Below, piece by piece: positions 23,667-32,376 of a stretch of 42,167 bases of DNA (its first letter is position 1; every line of letters begins with the position of its first letter). The position numbers and the translations under genes were made by a program. Origin of the DNA: Cellulomonas iranensis NBRC 101100 = JCM 18110 (GTDB lineage: Bacteria > Actinomycetota > Actinomycetes > Actinomycetales > Cellulomonadaceae); NCBI RefSeq assembly GCF_001552375.1, contig NZ_BCRB01000028.1, positions 1 through 42,167 on the forward strand. Reading direction: 5' to 3'. The notes beneath the pieces are model-generated. The model saw only the letters and a program-made list of their open reading frames with translations. It was not told the origin of the DNA and made no database searches.

Positions 23667-23914
23667 GCGGCTCTCCTGGTCGTGGCCGGCCGGGGAAGTT
23701 CTGTCGACGTGGATCTCAACGTAGCCGCGGTCCCGCGCGTTCCCCACCGGGCGGGGGAAGGACGCGCAGCGGGCGGAGCCTGCGACCTGCGACGTCCGGA
23801 CTCGTTCTCGCGGATGAGGCGCCGGGGCGCAGATCGGTCGCCGGACGGTGCCGCCACGGCCCCCCGCGGGCATAGCGTCGTCGCCGTGAGCACAACGCGA
23901 ACCCAGGGGACGTG

Positions 23915-24880
23915 ATGATCGAGGCGCACGGACTGACCAAGAGGTACGGCAGCAAGACCGCGGTCGACGGCATCAGCTTCCAGGTGAGGCCCGGCCGCGT
24001 GACCGGCTTCCTCGGGCCCAACGGCGCGGGCAAGTCGACGACGATGCGCATGATCGTCGGGCTGGACAAGCCGACGGCCGGCACCGTCACGGTGCAGGGC
24101 AAGCCGTTCGCGCGCTCGGCCGCACCGCTGACCGAGGTCGGCGCGCTGCTCGAGGCGAAGGCGGTGCACCCGGGCCGCTCGGCACGCCAGCACCTGCGCG
24201 CGCTCGCCGCGACGCACGGCATCGGCAACAAGCGTGTCGACGAGGTCATCGAGCTCGCGGGCCTGGCAGCCGTCGCGAAGAAGCGCGTCAAGGGCTTCTC
24301 GCTCGGCATGGGCCAGCGTCTCGGCATCGCCGCCGCGCTGATCGGCGACCCGCACACCCTCATCCTCGACGAGCCCGTCAACGGCCTCGACCCCGAGGGC
24401 GTCGCGTGGGTGCGCGGCCTGGCCAAGCACCTCGCGTCCGAGGGCCGCACGATCTTCCTGTCGTCGCACCTCATGAGCGAGGTCGCGGTCACCGCCGACG
24501 ACCTGCTCGTCATCGGGCGCGGCAAGATCGTCGCGGCCGGCCCCGTGAGCGAGATCGTCTCGCGGGCCACGACGACGACCGTGCGCGTGCGCAGCCCGCA
24601 CGCGTCCGAGCTGGCCGCCGCGCTGTCCGGACCGCAGGCCACGGTCGACGCGATCGAGCCCGGCCTCATCGAGGTGCACGGCCCGTCCGCCGCCGAGATC
24701 GGCGAGCTCGCGGCCGCGTCGCGCTACGTGCTGCACGAGCTGACGCCCGTCAGCGGCTCGCTCGAGCAGGCCTACATGGCGCTCACGTCCGACGCGGTCG
24801 AGTACCGCTCGGGCGTCGAGGGCGCCCCCGCCCCGGCCGTCGCCCCCGCCGGCCCCGCGACCACGGAGACCCCGCGATGA
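23915..24880 (+). CDS. ABC transporter ATP-binding protein
   Basis: ATPase subunit of an exporter, 321 residues. Walker A GPNGAGKST, signature KGFSLGMGQRLGIA (LGMGQ, the form seen in bacitracin/daunorubicin-type ATPases), Walker B LILDEPVNGLDP and the switch His in LSSHLMSEV. A C-terminal extension (about 215-321) ends in an Ala/Pro-rich tail. ATG at 23915 is placed 4 nt after AGGGGA; a GTG directly before it (23912) is equally possible. TAGCGT at 23873-23878 may be the -10. Its stop overlaps the permease start (ATGA), so the two form one exporter; substrate unknown. Confidence 0.93.
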   Translation: MIEAHGLTKRYGSKTAVDGISFQVRPGRVTGFLGPNGAGKSTTMRMIVGLDKPTAGTVTVQGKPFARSAAPLTEVGALLEAKAVHPGRSARQHLRALAATHGIGNKRVDEVIELAGLAAVAKKRVKGFSLGMGQRLGIAAALIGDPHTLILDEPVNGLDPEGVAWVRGLAKHLASEGRTIFLSSHLMSEVAVTADDLLVIGRGKIVAAGPVSEIVSRATTTTVRVRSPHASELAAALSGPQATVDAIEPGLIEVHGPSAAEIGELAAASRYVLHELTPVSGSLEQAYMALTSDAVEYRSGVEGAPAPAVAPAGPATTETPR

Positions 24881-25725
24881 GCGCCACCGCCACCTCCCCC
24901 GCACCCGCCCGCACCCGCACGCCGGCCGCCCGCGTGTCGTTCCCGCGCGTCGTGCGCTCGGAGTGGATCAAGCTCTGGAGCGTCCGCTCGACGTACTGGA
25001 CGATCGGCATCACGCTCGCGGTGCTCGTGCTGCTCGCGTGGGCCATGGCCGCAGCGTTCTCGTTCGCCGGCTTCAACGGCGAGCCCGGCTCGGCGGCGAT
25101 CGTCTACAACGTGCTCGCCCCGGGCCAGATCTTCGGCGCCCTCACCCTCGTGGTCGTCGCAGCACTCGTCGTGACGGGCGAGTACGGCACCGGACAGATC
25201 CGTTCGACGCTCACCGCGGTCCCCACACGTCTGCCCGTGCTGTGGGCCAAGGCGCTCGTGGTGCTCGTCGTCACGTTCGCCACCGCCGCGATCGGGACCG
25301 CGCTGCAGCTCCTGCTGGCGGGCGCTCTCGAGTCGGCGATGCGACCTGACTGGTCCGACCCCGAGATGCTCCGCATCGTGCTCGGCACGCCGCTGTACAT
25401 CGCGACGGTCGCGCTGCTCGGGTTCGCGGTCGGCGCGCTGCTGCGCAACACCGCCGCGACGATCGCGATCGTCATCGGCTTCGTGCTGGTGATCGAGAGC
25501 GTGCTCAACCTCATCTCGTGGAAGCCCCTCGAGTGGGTCCGCCCGTTCCTGCCGTCGTCGGCGGGCGCCCGGGTCTCGACCCCCGAGGAGTTTCTCCAGA
25601 TGACGAACCAGATGTCGAACCAGGCCGTCGACCTCAGCCCGTGGCAGGGGTATGCGGTCCTGGCCGGCTGGGTCGTGCTGCTGGTCGCCCTGGCGGCCGT
25701 GCGGCTCCGCACGCGCGACGCCTGA
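24877..25725 (+). CDS. ABC transporter permease
   Basis: Membrane subunit of 282 residues partnered with the preceding ATPase (ATGA overlap). A short cytoplasmic N-terminus carries the coupling-like segment VRSEWIKLWSVRSTYW, which is typical of ABC-2 permeases in actinomycetes. About six transmembrane helices follow, with LVVTGEYGTGQIRSTLTAVPTRLPVLWAK between helices 2 and 3, another ABC-2 hallmark. It probably exports a peptide, antibiotic or lipid; nothing in the context identifies the cargo. The operon ends in a 19-bp hairpin. Confidence 0.92.
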   Translation: MSATATSPAPARTRTPAARVSFPRVVRSEWIKLWSVRSTYWTIGITLAVLVLLAWAMAAAFSFAGFNGEPGSAAIVYNVLAPGQIFGALTLVVVAALVVTGEYGTGQIRSTLTAVPTRLPVLWAKALVVLVVTFATAAIGTALQLLLAGALESAMRPDWSDPEMLRIVLGTPLYIATVALLGFAVGALLRNTAATIAIVIGFVLVIESVLNLISWKPLEWVRPFLPSSAGARVSTPEEFLQMTNQMSNQAVDLSPWQGYAVLAGWVVLLVALAAVRLRTRDA

Positions 25726-25748
25726 GGGGGCGTCCGCGCGAGAAGACG

Positions 25749-25793
25749 ACGCGGCGCACCACCGTCCTGGAGGGGGACGGCGGTGCGCCGCGT
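25749..25793. terminator. Strong hairpin after the ABC operon
   Basis: A 19-bp stem (25749-25767 with 25775-25793, one mismatch) and 7-nt loop. It lies between the convergent ABC operon and the RND pump gene and can serve both. Confidence 0.8.
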
Positions 25794-25873
25794 TCGTGCG
25801 TCCGGGGCTCGTGCGCCGGGGTGTTCGTACGTCCGGCCGCCCGAGCACCCGAGGGGTCGGACCGCCCGGGCCG

Positions 25874-28800
25874 TCAGGCCGCGTGCGCGCCGTGCGTGCC
25901 CGCGACCCCGGCGCGTGCCTCGCGACGCGCCGCCCGCCGGGCCCCCGCCCGCAGCCGCGCCCGCTCGACGAGCGTGTAGAGCACCGGCACGAGCACGAGC
26001 GTCAGCAGCGTCGAGGTGAACAGGCCGCCGATGACGACGATCGCGAGCGGCCGCGAGATGAACACGCCACCGCCGGTCAGGCCGAGCGCCATCGGCACGA
26101 GCGCGAAGATCGTCGCCGCCGCGGTCATGACGATGGGCCGCAGGCGCTTGCGGGCGCCCTCGGTCACGGCCTCGTCGAGGTCGCGCCCCCGCTCGCGGTA
26201 CTGGTTGACGAGGTCGACCAGCACGATCGCGTTGGTGACGACGACGCCGATGAGCATGAGCACGCCGATCAGCGCCGGCACGCCCAGCGGCGTGCCCGTG
26301 AGCAGCAGGCCCAGCAGCGCGCCGGTCGCCGCGAACGGCACCGACACCATGAGGATCACCGGCTGCAGGAGCGACCGGAACGTCGCGACCATGACCACGT
26401 AGACGATCGCGATCGCGATCAGCAGCGCGAGCCCGAGGTCGGAGAACGCGTCGGCCTGGTCGGCCGCGACGCCGCCGACCTCGACGCTCGCGCCCGCGGG
26501 CACGTCGACGTCCTCGAGCGCGGCGGTCAGGCGCTGCGTGAGCGCACCGAGGTCCTGGTCCGCCGGGGTCGCCGAGACCGTCGCGGCGCGCTCGCCGTCG
26601 ATGCGGGTCGTGGACACGGGCACCTCGACCTGCGCGACGCTCGCCACGGCGGTCAGCGGCACGACCCCCGTGGGCGTGGGCAGCACGAGCTGCTCGAGCT
26701 CGGCGACGCTCGCCGGGGCGGGGAGGGTCACGACCGTGACGTCGAGCGGGCCCGCGCCCAGATCGACCGTGCCGACGGGCCGCGGCGACATGAGCCCGGC
26801 GACGGTGCCGACCACCTGGGTCTCGGTGAGCCCGGCCGCGGCCGCCGCCGCACGGTCGACCGTGACCTGCACGGTCGGCTGGTCGGCGGCGAGGTCGTTC
26901 GTCACGTCGGTGGTGCCCTCGACGCCGGCCACGACGTCCCGCACGCGGTCCGCGAGCGCCGCGAGCTCGTCGGGGTCGTCGGACTGCACGACCACGTCGA
27001 CGGTCGAGGACCCGAACGCCGCGTCGGCGCCGGCCACGACGACGTCACCGGCGGTGCCGGCGGGCAGGTCGGCGACGGCCGCGCGCACGTCGTCGGTGAC
27101 CTCGGCGTTGTCGGAGTCCGCCGCGAGGGTGAGCGCGAACGTCGCGCGCAGCGCACCGCCGCCCGAGAACGCGGCCTCGATCCCGCCCGACGAGCCGACC
27201 GTGGTCTGCACGGTCTCGACGCCGTCGACGTCGGCCAGCGCGTCCTCGACGACGCGCGCCGCGGCGTCCTGCGCCTCGAGCGACGTCGCCGGCGGGAACG
27301 TCTGCGTGACCGTGAGCGTGTCCTGCCCGGCGTCGCCGAGGAAGTTCGTCTCGAGCCGGGACGCGAGCCCGACCGTGCCGCCGAACACGACGAGCGCGGC
27401 GACGATCGTCACGACGGGGTGCGCGAGCGCGCCGCGCAACGTCGCGAGGTACCCGCGCTGCATCCACGAGCGGCGCTCCTTCGCCTCCGCCTCGGCGCGC
27501 ACGCGCTCGGCCTGCGCGGGGTCGGCCGCGTCGGCGCGCACGAACCAGTACGCGAGCACCGGCACGATCGTCAGCGACACCAGCAGCGACGCCGCGAGCG
27601 CGATGGCCGTGGTGAACGCGAACGGCCGGAACAGCTCGCCGACCATGCCGCCGACCAGGCCGATCGGCAGGAACACCGCGATCGTCGCGACCGTGGACGC
27701 GGTGATCGCCGCGGCGACCTCGCGCACGGCCGTGACGATCGCGTCGCGCTTCGGCTCGCCGTACGACAGGTGCCGCTTGATGTTCTCGATGACGACGATC
27801 GAGTCGTCGACCACGCGACCGATCGCGATGGTCATCGCGCCGAGCGTGAGGATGTTGAGCGAGTAGCCGGTCAGGCGCAGCCCGATGAACGTCACGAGCA
27901 GCGACAGCGGGATCGACACCGCCGACACCAGGGTCGAGCGCAGCGACGCGAGGAACAGCAGGATCACGACGACCGCGAACAGCAGCCCGAGCCCGCCCTC
28001 GGTGGCCAGGCCCTCGATGGACTCCTCGATGAACGGCGCCTGGTCGAACACCACGGCGACGTCGACGCCGTCGCCGAGCTGCGCGCGCAGGTCGTCGACC
28101 GCCTGCTGCGCGCCGTGCGACACGTCGACCGTGTTGCCCGCCGGGGTCTTGGTGAGCGCGACCGCGAGCGCGGGCTCGCCGTCGAGGCGCGAGAAGCTCG
28201 TGGCGGGCACCGGCGCGACCACGACGTCCGCGACGTCGCCCAGGGTCACCGGCCCGGCGGCGCCGAGCAGCGGCAGCGCGCGCAGGTCGTCGACCGACGT
28301 GATCTCCGAGCCCGCCTGCACCGAGAGCGTGCGGTCGCCGTCGTCGACCGTGCCGGTGGGCAGCACGACGCCGTTGTCCTGCAGCACGGTCTGGACGGCC
28401 GTGGGCGACAGTCCCGCCGCGGTGAGCGCGGGCAGGTCGAGCGTGATCGTCACGGCCTGCTCGGCGACGCCCGTCACGGCGACGTCCCGCACACCGGGCA
28501 CCTGCTCGAGCCGCGGCGCGACGACGTCCTTCACGACGCGCGCGAGCGCGGCCTGCGGGTCCTCGCCCTCGCGCACGTCGTCGGGGGTGCCGGCGACCGC
28601 GAGCTGCACGACCGGGAGGTCGTCGATCGACCCGGTGAGCACGGTCGGCTCGACGCCGTCGGGCAGCGACGAGCGGATGCGGTCGACCGCGCGTTGGATC
28701 TCCTGCGCGCGGGCGTCGACGTCGACGCCGTACGTGAGCTGCACGGTCGTCGTCGACACCGACGTCGCGGACGTCGAGGTCACCGACTCGACGTCGTCGA

Positions 28801-29023
28801 CGGACGACAGCGCCTGCTCGATCGGCTCGGTGAGCTGCTGCTCGACGAGGTCGGGCGACGAGCCCGGGTCGACCGCGACGACCACGGCGGTCGGGATCTG
28901 CAGCGACGGGATGAGCTCCTGCTTGAGGGAGCCGAGGCTGAACCAGCCGAACACCGCGATGGCCACGGTGACCAGCGCGACGACGGAGCGGTTGGCCAGG
29001 GACAGCCGGGCGAGGCGGGACAC
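25874..29023 (-). CDS. RND (HAE1/SwrC-type) multidrug efflux permease
   Basis: Protein of 1049 residues with the duplicated RND architecture. TM1 (about 12-30) is followed by a large extracytoplasmic loop starting LKQELIPSLQIPTAVVV, six helices, a second loop and the final helices. TM4 carries the proton-relay pair in GRVVDDSIVVIENIKRHL (Asp406 and Asp407, matching AcrB Asp407/408). In TM10 the position of the AcrB lysine reads GVVVTNAIVLVDLVN, Thr instead of Lys. The GTG start follows GGAGGAACC, and TACCCT at 29081-29086 is a possible -10. No membrane-fusion protein or outer-membrane partner gene adjoins it, consistent with a stand-alone pump in a Gram-positive cell, like SwrC of Bacillus. 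Substrates unknown. Confidence 0.93.
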   Translation of the reverse strand: MSRLARLSLANRSVVALVTVAIAVFGWFSLGSLKQELIPSLQIPTAVVVAVDPGSSPDLVEQQLTEPIEQALSSVDDVESVTSTSATSVSTTTVQLTYGVDVDARAQEIQRAVDRIRSSLPDGVEPTVLTGSIDDLPVVQLAVAGTPDDVREGEDPQAALARVVKDVVAPRLEQVPGVRDVAVTGVAEQAVTITLDLPALTAAGLSPTAVQTVLQDNGVVLPTGTVDDGDRTLSVQAGSEITSVDDLRALPLLGAAGPVTLGDVADVVVAPVPATSFSRLDGEPALAVALTKTPAGNTVDVSHGAQQAVDDLRAQLGDGVDVAVVFDQAPFIEESIEGLATEGGLGLLFAVVVILLFLASLRSTLVSAVSIPLSLLVTFIGLRLTGYSLNILTLGAMTIAIGRVVDDSIVVIENIKRHLSYGEPKRDAIVTAVREVAAAITASTVATIAVFLPIGLVGGMVGELFRPFAFTTAIALAASLLVSLTIVPVLAYWFVRADAADPAQAERVRAEAEAKERRSWMQRGYLATLRGALAHPVVTIVAALVVFGGTVGLASRLETNFLGDAGQDTLTVTQTFPPATSLEAQDAAARVVEDALADVDGVETVQTTVGSSGGIEAAFSGGGALRATFALTLAADSDNAEVTDDVRAAVADLPAGTAGDVVVAGADAAFGSSTVDVVVQSDDPDELAALADRVRDVVAGVEGTTDVTNDLAADQPTVQVTVDRAAAAAAGLTETQVVGTVAGLMSPRPVGTVDLGAGPLDVTVVTLPAPASVAELEQLVLPTPTGVVPLTAVASVAQVEVPVSTTRIDGERAATVSATPADQDLGALTQRLTAALEDVDVPAGASVEVGGVAADQADAFSDLGLALLIAIAIVYVVMVATFRSLLQPVILMVSVPFAATGALLGLLLTGTPLGVPALIGVLMLIGVVVTNAIVLVDLVNQYRERGRDLDEAVTEGARKRLRPIVMTAAATIFALVPMALGLTGGGVFISRPLAIVVIGGLFTSTLLTLVLVPVLYTLVERARLRAGARRAARREARAGVAGTHGAHAA

Positions 29024-29204
29024 GGTTCCTCCGGGGCTCGCCGGCGGGCCGGCGGGGACGTCGACGGCGCAGGCACGTCGAGGGTACGGCGGTGCAGGGA
29101 CGTCGGCACCAGTCTGGGCAACGGCCGCCCCGGGCAAGGGGTTCCTGACGCGGTGACGTGGTCCGCCTCACACCCGACGCCGGCCGCCAGGTGCGGGCGA
29201 CGCC

Positions 29205-29223
29205 CGAGGTTAGGCTCGCCTCA
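29205..29223 (+). promoter_or_regulatory. IdeR/DtxR-like iron box over a leaderless promoter
   Basis: The 19 bases ending on the A of the start codon match the DtxR/IdeR consensus TTAGGTTAGSCTAACCTAA at 14 of 19 positions (central AGGTTAGGCT and CCT). The -10 element TAGGCT (29211-29216) lies inside the box, six bases before ATG 29223. A ferrous-iron-loaded repressor here would block polymerase directly. Confidence 0.75.
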
Positions 29224-30110
29224 TGAGCACCACCGGCCCGGCCGCCCTGCCCGTCGCCCCCACCGGGCGCCCCGCGCCCGTCCTGGGCGAGGTGGTGCGG
29301 ACGGAACGGCTCACGCCGCACCTCGTGCGCGTCGTGCTCGGCGGGCCGTCGCTGCGCCCGCTGACGGCGCCGACGTGCGCGGACTCCTACGTCAAGCTCG
29401 GCTTCGTGCCCGCGGGCGTGCTCGACGACTGCCCGCTCGCCCCGGACGGCCGGGTCGACCTCGCGGGGCTGCGTGCGCTGCTGCCCGCGGGCGTCCAGCC
29501 CCGGCAGCGCGCGTACACGGTCCGCGCGTGGGACGCCGCCGCGCACGAGCTGACCGTCGACCTCGTCGTGCACGGCGACGAGGGCCTCGCCGGGCCCTGG
29601 GCGGCCGCGGCCGTCCCCGCCGACCGTGTTCTCGTCCACGGCCCTGGGGGTGCCTGGGACCCGCGCCCCGGCGTCGACGCGCACCTGCTGGTCGGCGACG
29701 CGAGCGCGCTGCCGGCCGTGGCCGTCGGCCTCGAGCGGCTGCCGCGCGACGCGGTCGGCACCGCGTTCGTCGAGGTGCACGGCCCGGACGACGAGATCGC
29801 CCTCGACGCGCCCGCGGGCGTCACCGTCACGTGGCTGCACCACGGCGACGCCCCCGCGGGCTCGACGCTGCCGGCCGCCGTCCGGGCCTGGGCCTGGCCC
29901 GCCGGCCGGGTCGGCGCGTTCGTGCACGGCGAGGCGGGCGCGGTCAAGGACCTGCGCGCCTACCTGCGCACCGAGCGCGGCGTCGCGCGCGAGGACCTGT
30001 CGATCTCCGGCTACTGGCGCCTCGGTGCCGACGACGAGGGGTGGCGCGCGGGCAAGCGCGCGTGGAACGCGCAGATCGAGGCCGCGGAGGCGGCCGCGGG
30101 ACTCGCCTGA
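29223..30110 (+). CDS. Siderophore-interacting protein (ferric-siderophore reductase, SIP family)
   Basis: Flavin reductase that releases iron from imported ferric siderophores in the cytoplasm. The 295 residues have an N-terminal FAD-binding beta barrel with the motif QRAYTVRAWD. The NAD(P)H domain contains LLVGDASALPAVAVGLE and FVHGEAGAVKDLRAYLR. The C-terminus carries the family hallmark SISGYWRLGADDEGWR. The ATG at 29223 lies six bases after its -10 and on the edge of the iron box, so the mRNA is probably leaderless and iron-repressed. It is divergent from the RND pump gene. Confidence 0.94.
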   Translation: MSTTGPAALPVAPTGRPAPVLGEVVRTERLTPHLVRVVLGGPSLRPLTAPTCADSYVKLGFVPAGVLDDCPLAPDGRVDLAGLRALLPAGVQPRQRAYTVRAWDAAAHELTVDLVVHGDEGLAGPWAAAAVPADRVLVHGPGGAWDPRPGVDAHLLVGDASALPAVAVGLERLPRDAVGTAFVEVHGPDDEIALDAPAGVTVTWLHHGDAPAGSTLPAAVRAWAWPAGRVGAFVHGEAGAVKDLRAYLRTERGVAREDLSISGYWRLGADDEGWRAGKRAWNAQIEAAEAAAGLA

Positions 30111-30140
30111 GACACCCGCCCCACCCGGACCGGGAACGGA

Positions 30141-30275
30141 CCGCCGAGCGCGGTACACCCACCGCCCGTCGGGACCGGATCGGCCAAGACCGGACCGGAC
30201 CGCGAGTGCGGCACACGTTCCCCGAGTGCGGCACACGTGTCCACCGCGCTCGGCGGACGAGTACCGCACTCGCGG
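30141..30275. repeat. Second cluster of short palindromic and tandem repeats
   Basis: In the 270-bp gap after the siderophore-reductase gene, a word of the form CGAG(T/C)GCGG(C/T)ACAC recurs. Copies start near 30145 (CGAGCGCGGTACAC), 30202 and 30222, the last two as a 20-bp tandem sharing GAGTGCGGCACACGT. Inverted copies pair with them: 30141-30154 with 30243-30256 (14 bp perfect) and 30200-30211 with 30264-30275 (12 bp). The remainder of the gap holds a possible -10 (TACGGT, 30342-30347) for the next gene. Confidence 0.7.
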
Positions 30276-30380
30276 TGCCGGGCACCGGTCGAGCAGCGCG
30301 GGCGAGCCGCCGTACGCCGGACGCCGCCCCCACCGGGGCGCTACGGTGCTGCTTCCCGTGACACCTGCCAGGAGGCCTCG

Positions 30381-30842
30381 ATGCTGCGCGCCCTGCCCGT
30401 GATCGTCCAGGTCGCCCTGCTCGTGTACTGCCTGATCGACTGCCTCCAGTCCGACCCCGACCGCGTGCGCAACCTGTCGAAGGGCTGGTGGGTCGTCCTC
30501 ATCGTCGTGCTGCCGATCGCCGGGGGCGTGGCGTGGCTCGTCGCGGGACGGCCGCTCACCCCGCGCACGCACGTGCCGTGGCCGTCGACGGCGACCGCCG
30601 GCTTCCCGGAGCACGAGCGCCCCCGCCGGTACGGCGACGACGCGGCCGCGGAGGAGCGGCGGCGCGCCGAGGAGCGACGGTCGGACGAGCTGCACGAGCA
30701 GATGCTGCGCGACTGGGAGGCGCAGCTGCGCGCCCGCGAGCAGGGCGCGGCCGGCGCGTCCGAGACGGCCGGCGGTGAGCAGGGCGCGGCCGGCCCGCAC
30801 GGAGCGGCCGGCGACGACGGCGCCGGGCCAGGTCGCGTCTGA
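30381..30842 (+). CDS. PLDc_N-domain membrane protein
   Basis: Protein of 153 residues. Two transmembrane helices (about 4-22 and 36-54) flank DCLQSDPDRVRNLSKGWW, the signature of the phospholipase-D N-terminal domain family, which here occurs without any nuclease domain. The C-terminal half is a highly charged helix (EERRRAEERRSDELHEQMLRDWEAQL, probably coiled coil) and an Ala/Gly-rich tail. AGGAGG precedes the ATG, and TACGGT at 30342-30347 may be its -10. Stand-alone PLDc_N proteins are common in actinomycetes with unknown role. Confidence 0.85.
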   Translation: MLRALPVIVQVALLVYCLIDCLQSDPDRVRNLSKGWWVVLIVVLPIAGGVAWLVAGRPLTPRTHVPWPSTATAGFPEHERPRRYGDDAAAEERRRAEERRSDELHEQMLRDWEAQLRAREQGAAGASETAGGEQGAAGPHGAAGDDGAGPGRV

Positions 30843-30879
30843 TCTTGACCCTCCGGGCCGAGCCGGGTCGCGTCCGATC

Positions 30880-30897
30880 CGGGTCACCCCCGACCCG
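30880..30897. terminator. Weak hairpin between convergent genes
   Basis: CGGGTC/GACCCG 6-bp stem with 6-nt loop, in a gap rich in repeated GGGTC and its complement. Confidence 0.35.
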
Positions 30898-30952
30898 CGT
30901 CACTCGCAGCCGCGTCGACTCCGGCCCGTGACCGCCCCGGGATCGGCGCACC

Positions 30953-31861
30953 TCACATCTCGACGACCTGCCCCGCGGCCGGGAGGCCGGGCGTGATCTC
31001 GGTGCGGACGGTCGTCGCGCGGGACGGGTCGGTGACGTCGGGCAGCACGCGCGCGTCGCGCCACCGGAACGGGATGCCGGCCGCGCGCAGCGGCTGGGGG
31101 CGGTCCATGAGCTGCACGTGCAGGTGCGGCTCGCTCGAGTTGCCGGAGTTGCCGACCTCGCCCAGCACGTCCCCGGCGGCGACGCGCTGCCCGGGCCGCA
31201 CGCGTGCGCTGCCGCGTCGCAGGTGCGCGACCAGCGAGAACACGCCGTCGCCGTGGTCGAGCACCACGTGGTTGCCGACGACGGCCGAGGGGCCGCCGAG
31301 GTCGCGCGTCGCCTCGACGGTCATGAGGTACGCGAGCGCGGGCCAGGACGTGCGGCCCCGGTGGTCGCGCCGGCCGTCGACCACGCGCACGACCGTGCCG
31401 TCGGCGACCGCGTGCACGGGACGGCCGAACGAGGGGAACGTCTCGGGCCGGGGGAAGCCACCGCGCCACGGGACGGTCGCGGGCGTCCCCGGCGGGCTGG
31501 GCAGCAGCACGTCGATCGCGTACGTCTGGCCGTAGGCCCGGATGCCGTGGCTCGGCACCTGGTCGGCCGGGCTGTTGACGACGGTCCAGCGGCCCCGCAG
31601 CGGTGACGCGACCTCGACGGGGTCGCGCTCGACGCGTGGCGGCCGGACGAACGACAGACCCACGAGGACCGCGGCGCCCGCGAACCACACCACCGGGTGC
31701 GGGTCGAGCACGCGGCCGACGACGATCCAGGCGAGGACGCCCCAGAACCACACGGGCATGAGCCCCGCGACGGCGCGTCGAGGCCCGTCGAGCGGCGCAG
31801 TGCGGGACTCGGAGCGGGGCTCGGGACGCGACCCGGCCCCGGTCGGCGGTGCGGCGCTCAT
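30953..31861 (-). CDS. Membrane-anchored M23-family metallopeptidase
   Basis: Protein of 302 residues. The N-terminus is Arg/Pro-rich, two hydrophobic segments (about 33-50 and 58-74) anchor it, and a LytM/M23 domain follows. Zinc-site motifs are SHGIRAYGQTYAIDVLL (His and Asp) and SSEPHLHVQLMD (HxH). GNHVVLDHGDGVFSLVAHLRRGS and VRPGQRVAAGDVLGEVGNSG are the usual beta strands of the fold. It probably cuts peptidoglycan cross-bridges, or serves as a cell-wall binding scaffold if inactive. ATG overlaps the upstream regulator's stop by 4 nt (ATGA), so the regulator and peptidase are one operon. Confidence 0.88.
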   Translation of the reverse strand: MSAAPPTGAGSRPEPRSESRTAPLDGPRRAVAGLMPVWFWGVLAWIVVGRVLDPHPVVWFAGAAVLVGLSFVRPPRVERDPVEVASPLRGRWTVVNSPADQVPSHGIRAYGQTYAIDVLLPSPPGTPATVPWRGGFPRPETFPSFGRPVHAVADGTVVRVVDGRRDHRGRTSWPALAYLMTVEATRDLGGPSAVVGNHVVLDHGDGVFSLVAHLRRGSARVRPGQRVAAGDVLGEVGNSGNSSEPHLHVQLMDRPQPLRAAGIPFRWRDARVLPDVTDPSRATTVRTEITPGLPAAGQVVEM

Positions 31862-32370
31862 CGGACCGCCGCCAGCAGGGTCGTGAGCAGCGGGACGAGC
31901 CGCTCGGCGGGCACGACGTGCTCGCCGCCGGCCGCCGCGCGCAGCCAGCCGGCCGCCTGGAGCTGGCGCAGGTGGTGGTACACCTGACCGGTCGAGCCCA
32001 CGTCGACCGCGTCGGCGAGCTCGCGCGCCGTGCGGGCGCCGTCGAGGACCGCGCGCAGCAGCGCGAGCCGCACGGGGTGCCCGAGCGCCGCGAGCACGGG
32101 CGCGAGGTCGGACCAGTCGGCGGCGAGCAGGTGGTCGGTGGTCAGCGCGTACTGCCACCGGGCCTCGTCGCCCGCGGGCGTGCGGACGTCGCCGACCATC
32201 ATGACCGCGCCGCTCGACGCGGGGCGGTCGACGCGGGCCGTGAGGCCCGTGAGCGCCCAGAACCGGTCGTCGGCGTCGGTGTCGAGGGGCGGGGTCGTCG
32301 TCGTGGGCGCGGCTTCGAGCGCGGCGACGCGCTCCTCGAGCGTGGCCACGCGCGCGAGCAGGTCGTCCAT
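31858..32370 (-). CDS. ArsR-type winged-helix regulator with N-terminal coiled coil
   Basis: Protein of 170 residues. Residues 1-20 form a short coiled coil (MDDLLARVATLEERVAALEA), followed by a linker and a winged helix-turn-helix of the ArsR type (about 88-165). Segments include LGHPVRLALLRAVLDGARTARELADAVDVGSTGQVYHHLRQLQAAGWL. No metal-binding Cys motif is present, so it is unlikely to sense arsenic or cadmium. Start ATG at 32370 is six bases after TAGCCT, giving a leaderless mRNA, and a 24-bp palindrome lies just upstream. It overlaps the M23 peptidase gene (ATGA) and probably autoregulates the operon. Confidence 0.88.
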   Translation of the reverse strand: MDDLLARVATLEERVAALEAAPTTTTPPLDTDADDRFWALTGLTARVDRPASSGAVMMVGDVRTPAGDEARWQYALTTDHLLAADWSDLAPVLAALGHPVRLALLRAVLDGARTARELADAVDVGSTGQVYHHLRQLQAAGWLRAAAGGEHVVPAERLVPLLTTLLAAVR

Positions 32371-32376
32371 GCACCC

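Noticed and set aside
23667..23914. Small gene in the BI-1/ABC divergent gap
   Set aside because: Short frames here have no ribosome site or recognisable motif; the gap is better explained by two promoters.
31858..32370. Metal-sensing ArsR/SmtB repressor
   Set aside because: The typical Cys or His metal-binding motifs in the recognition or C-terminal helix are absent.
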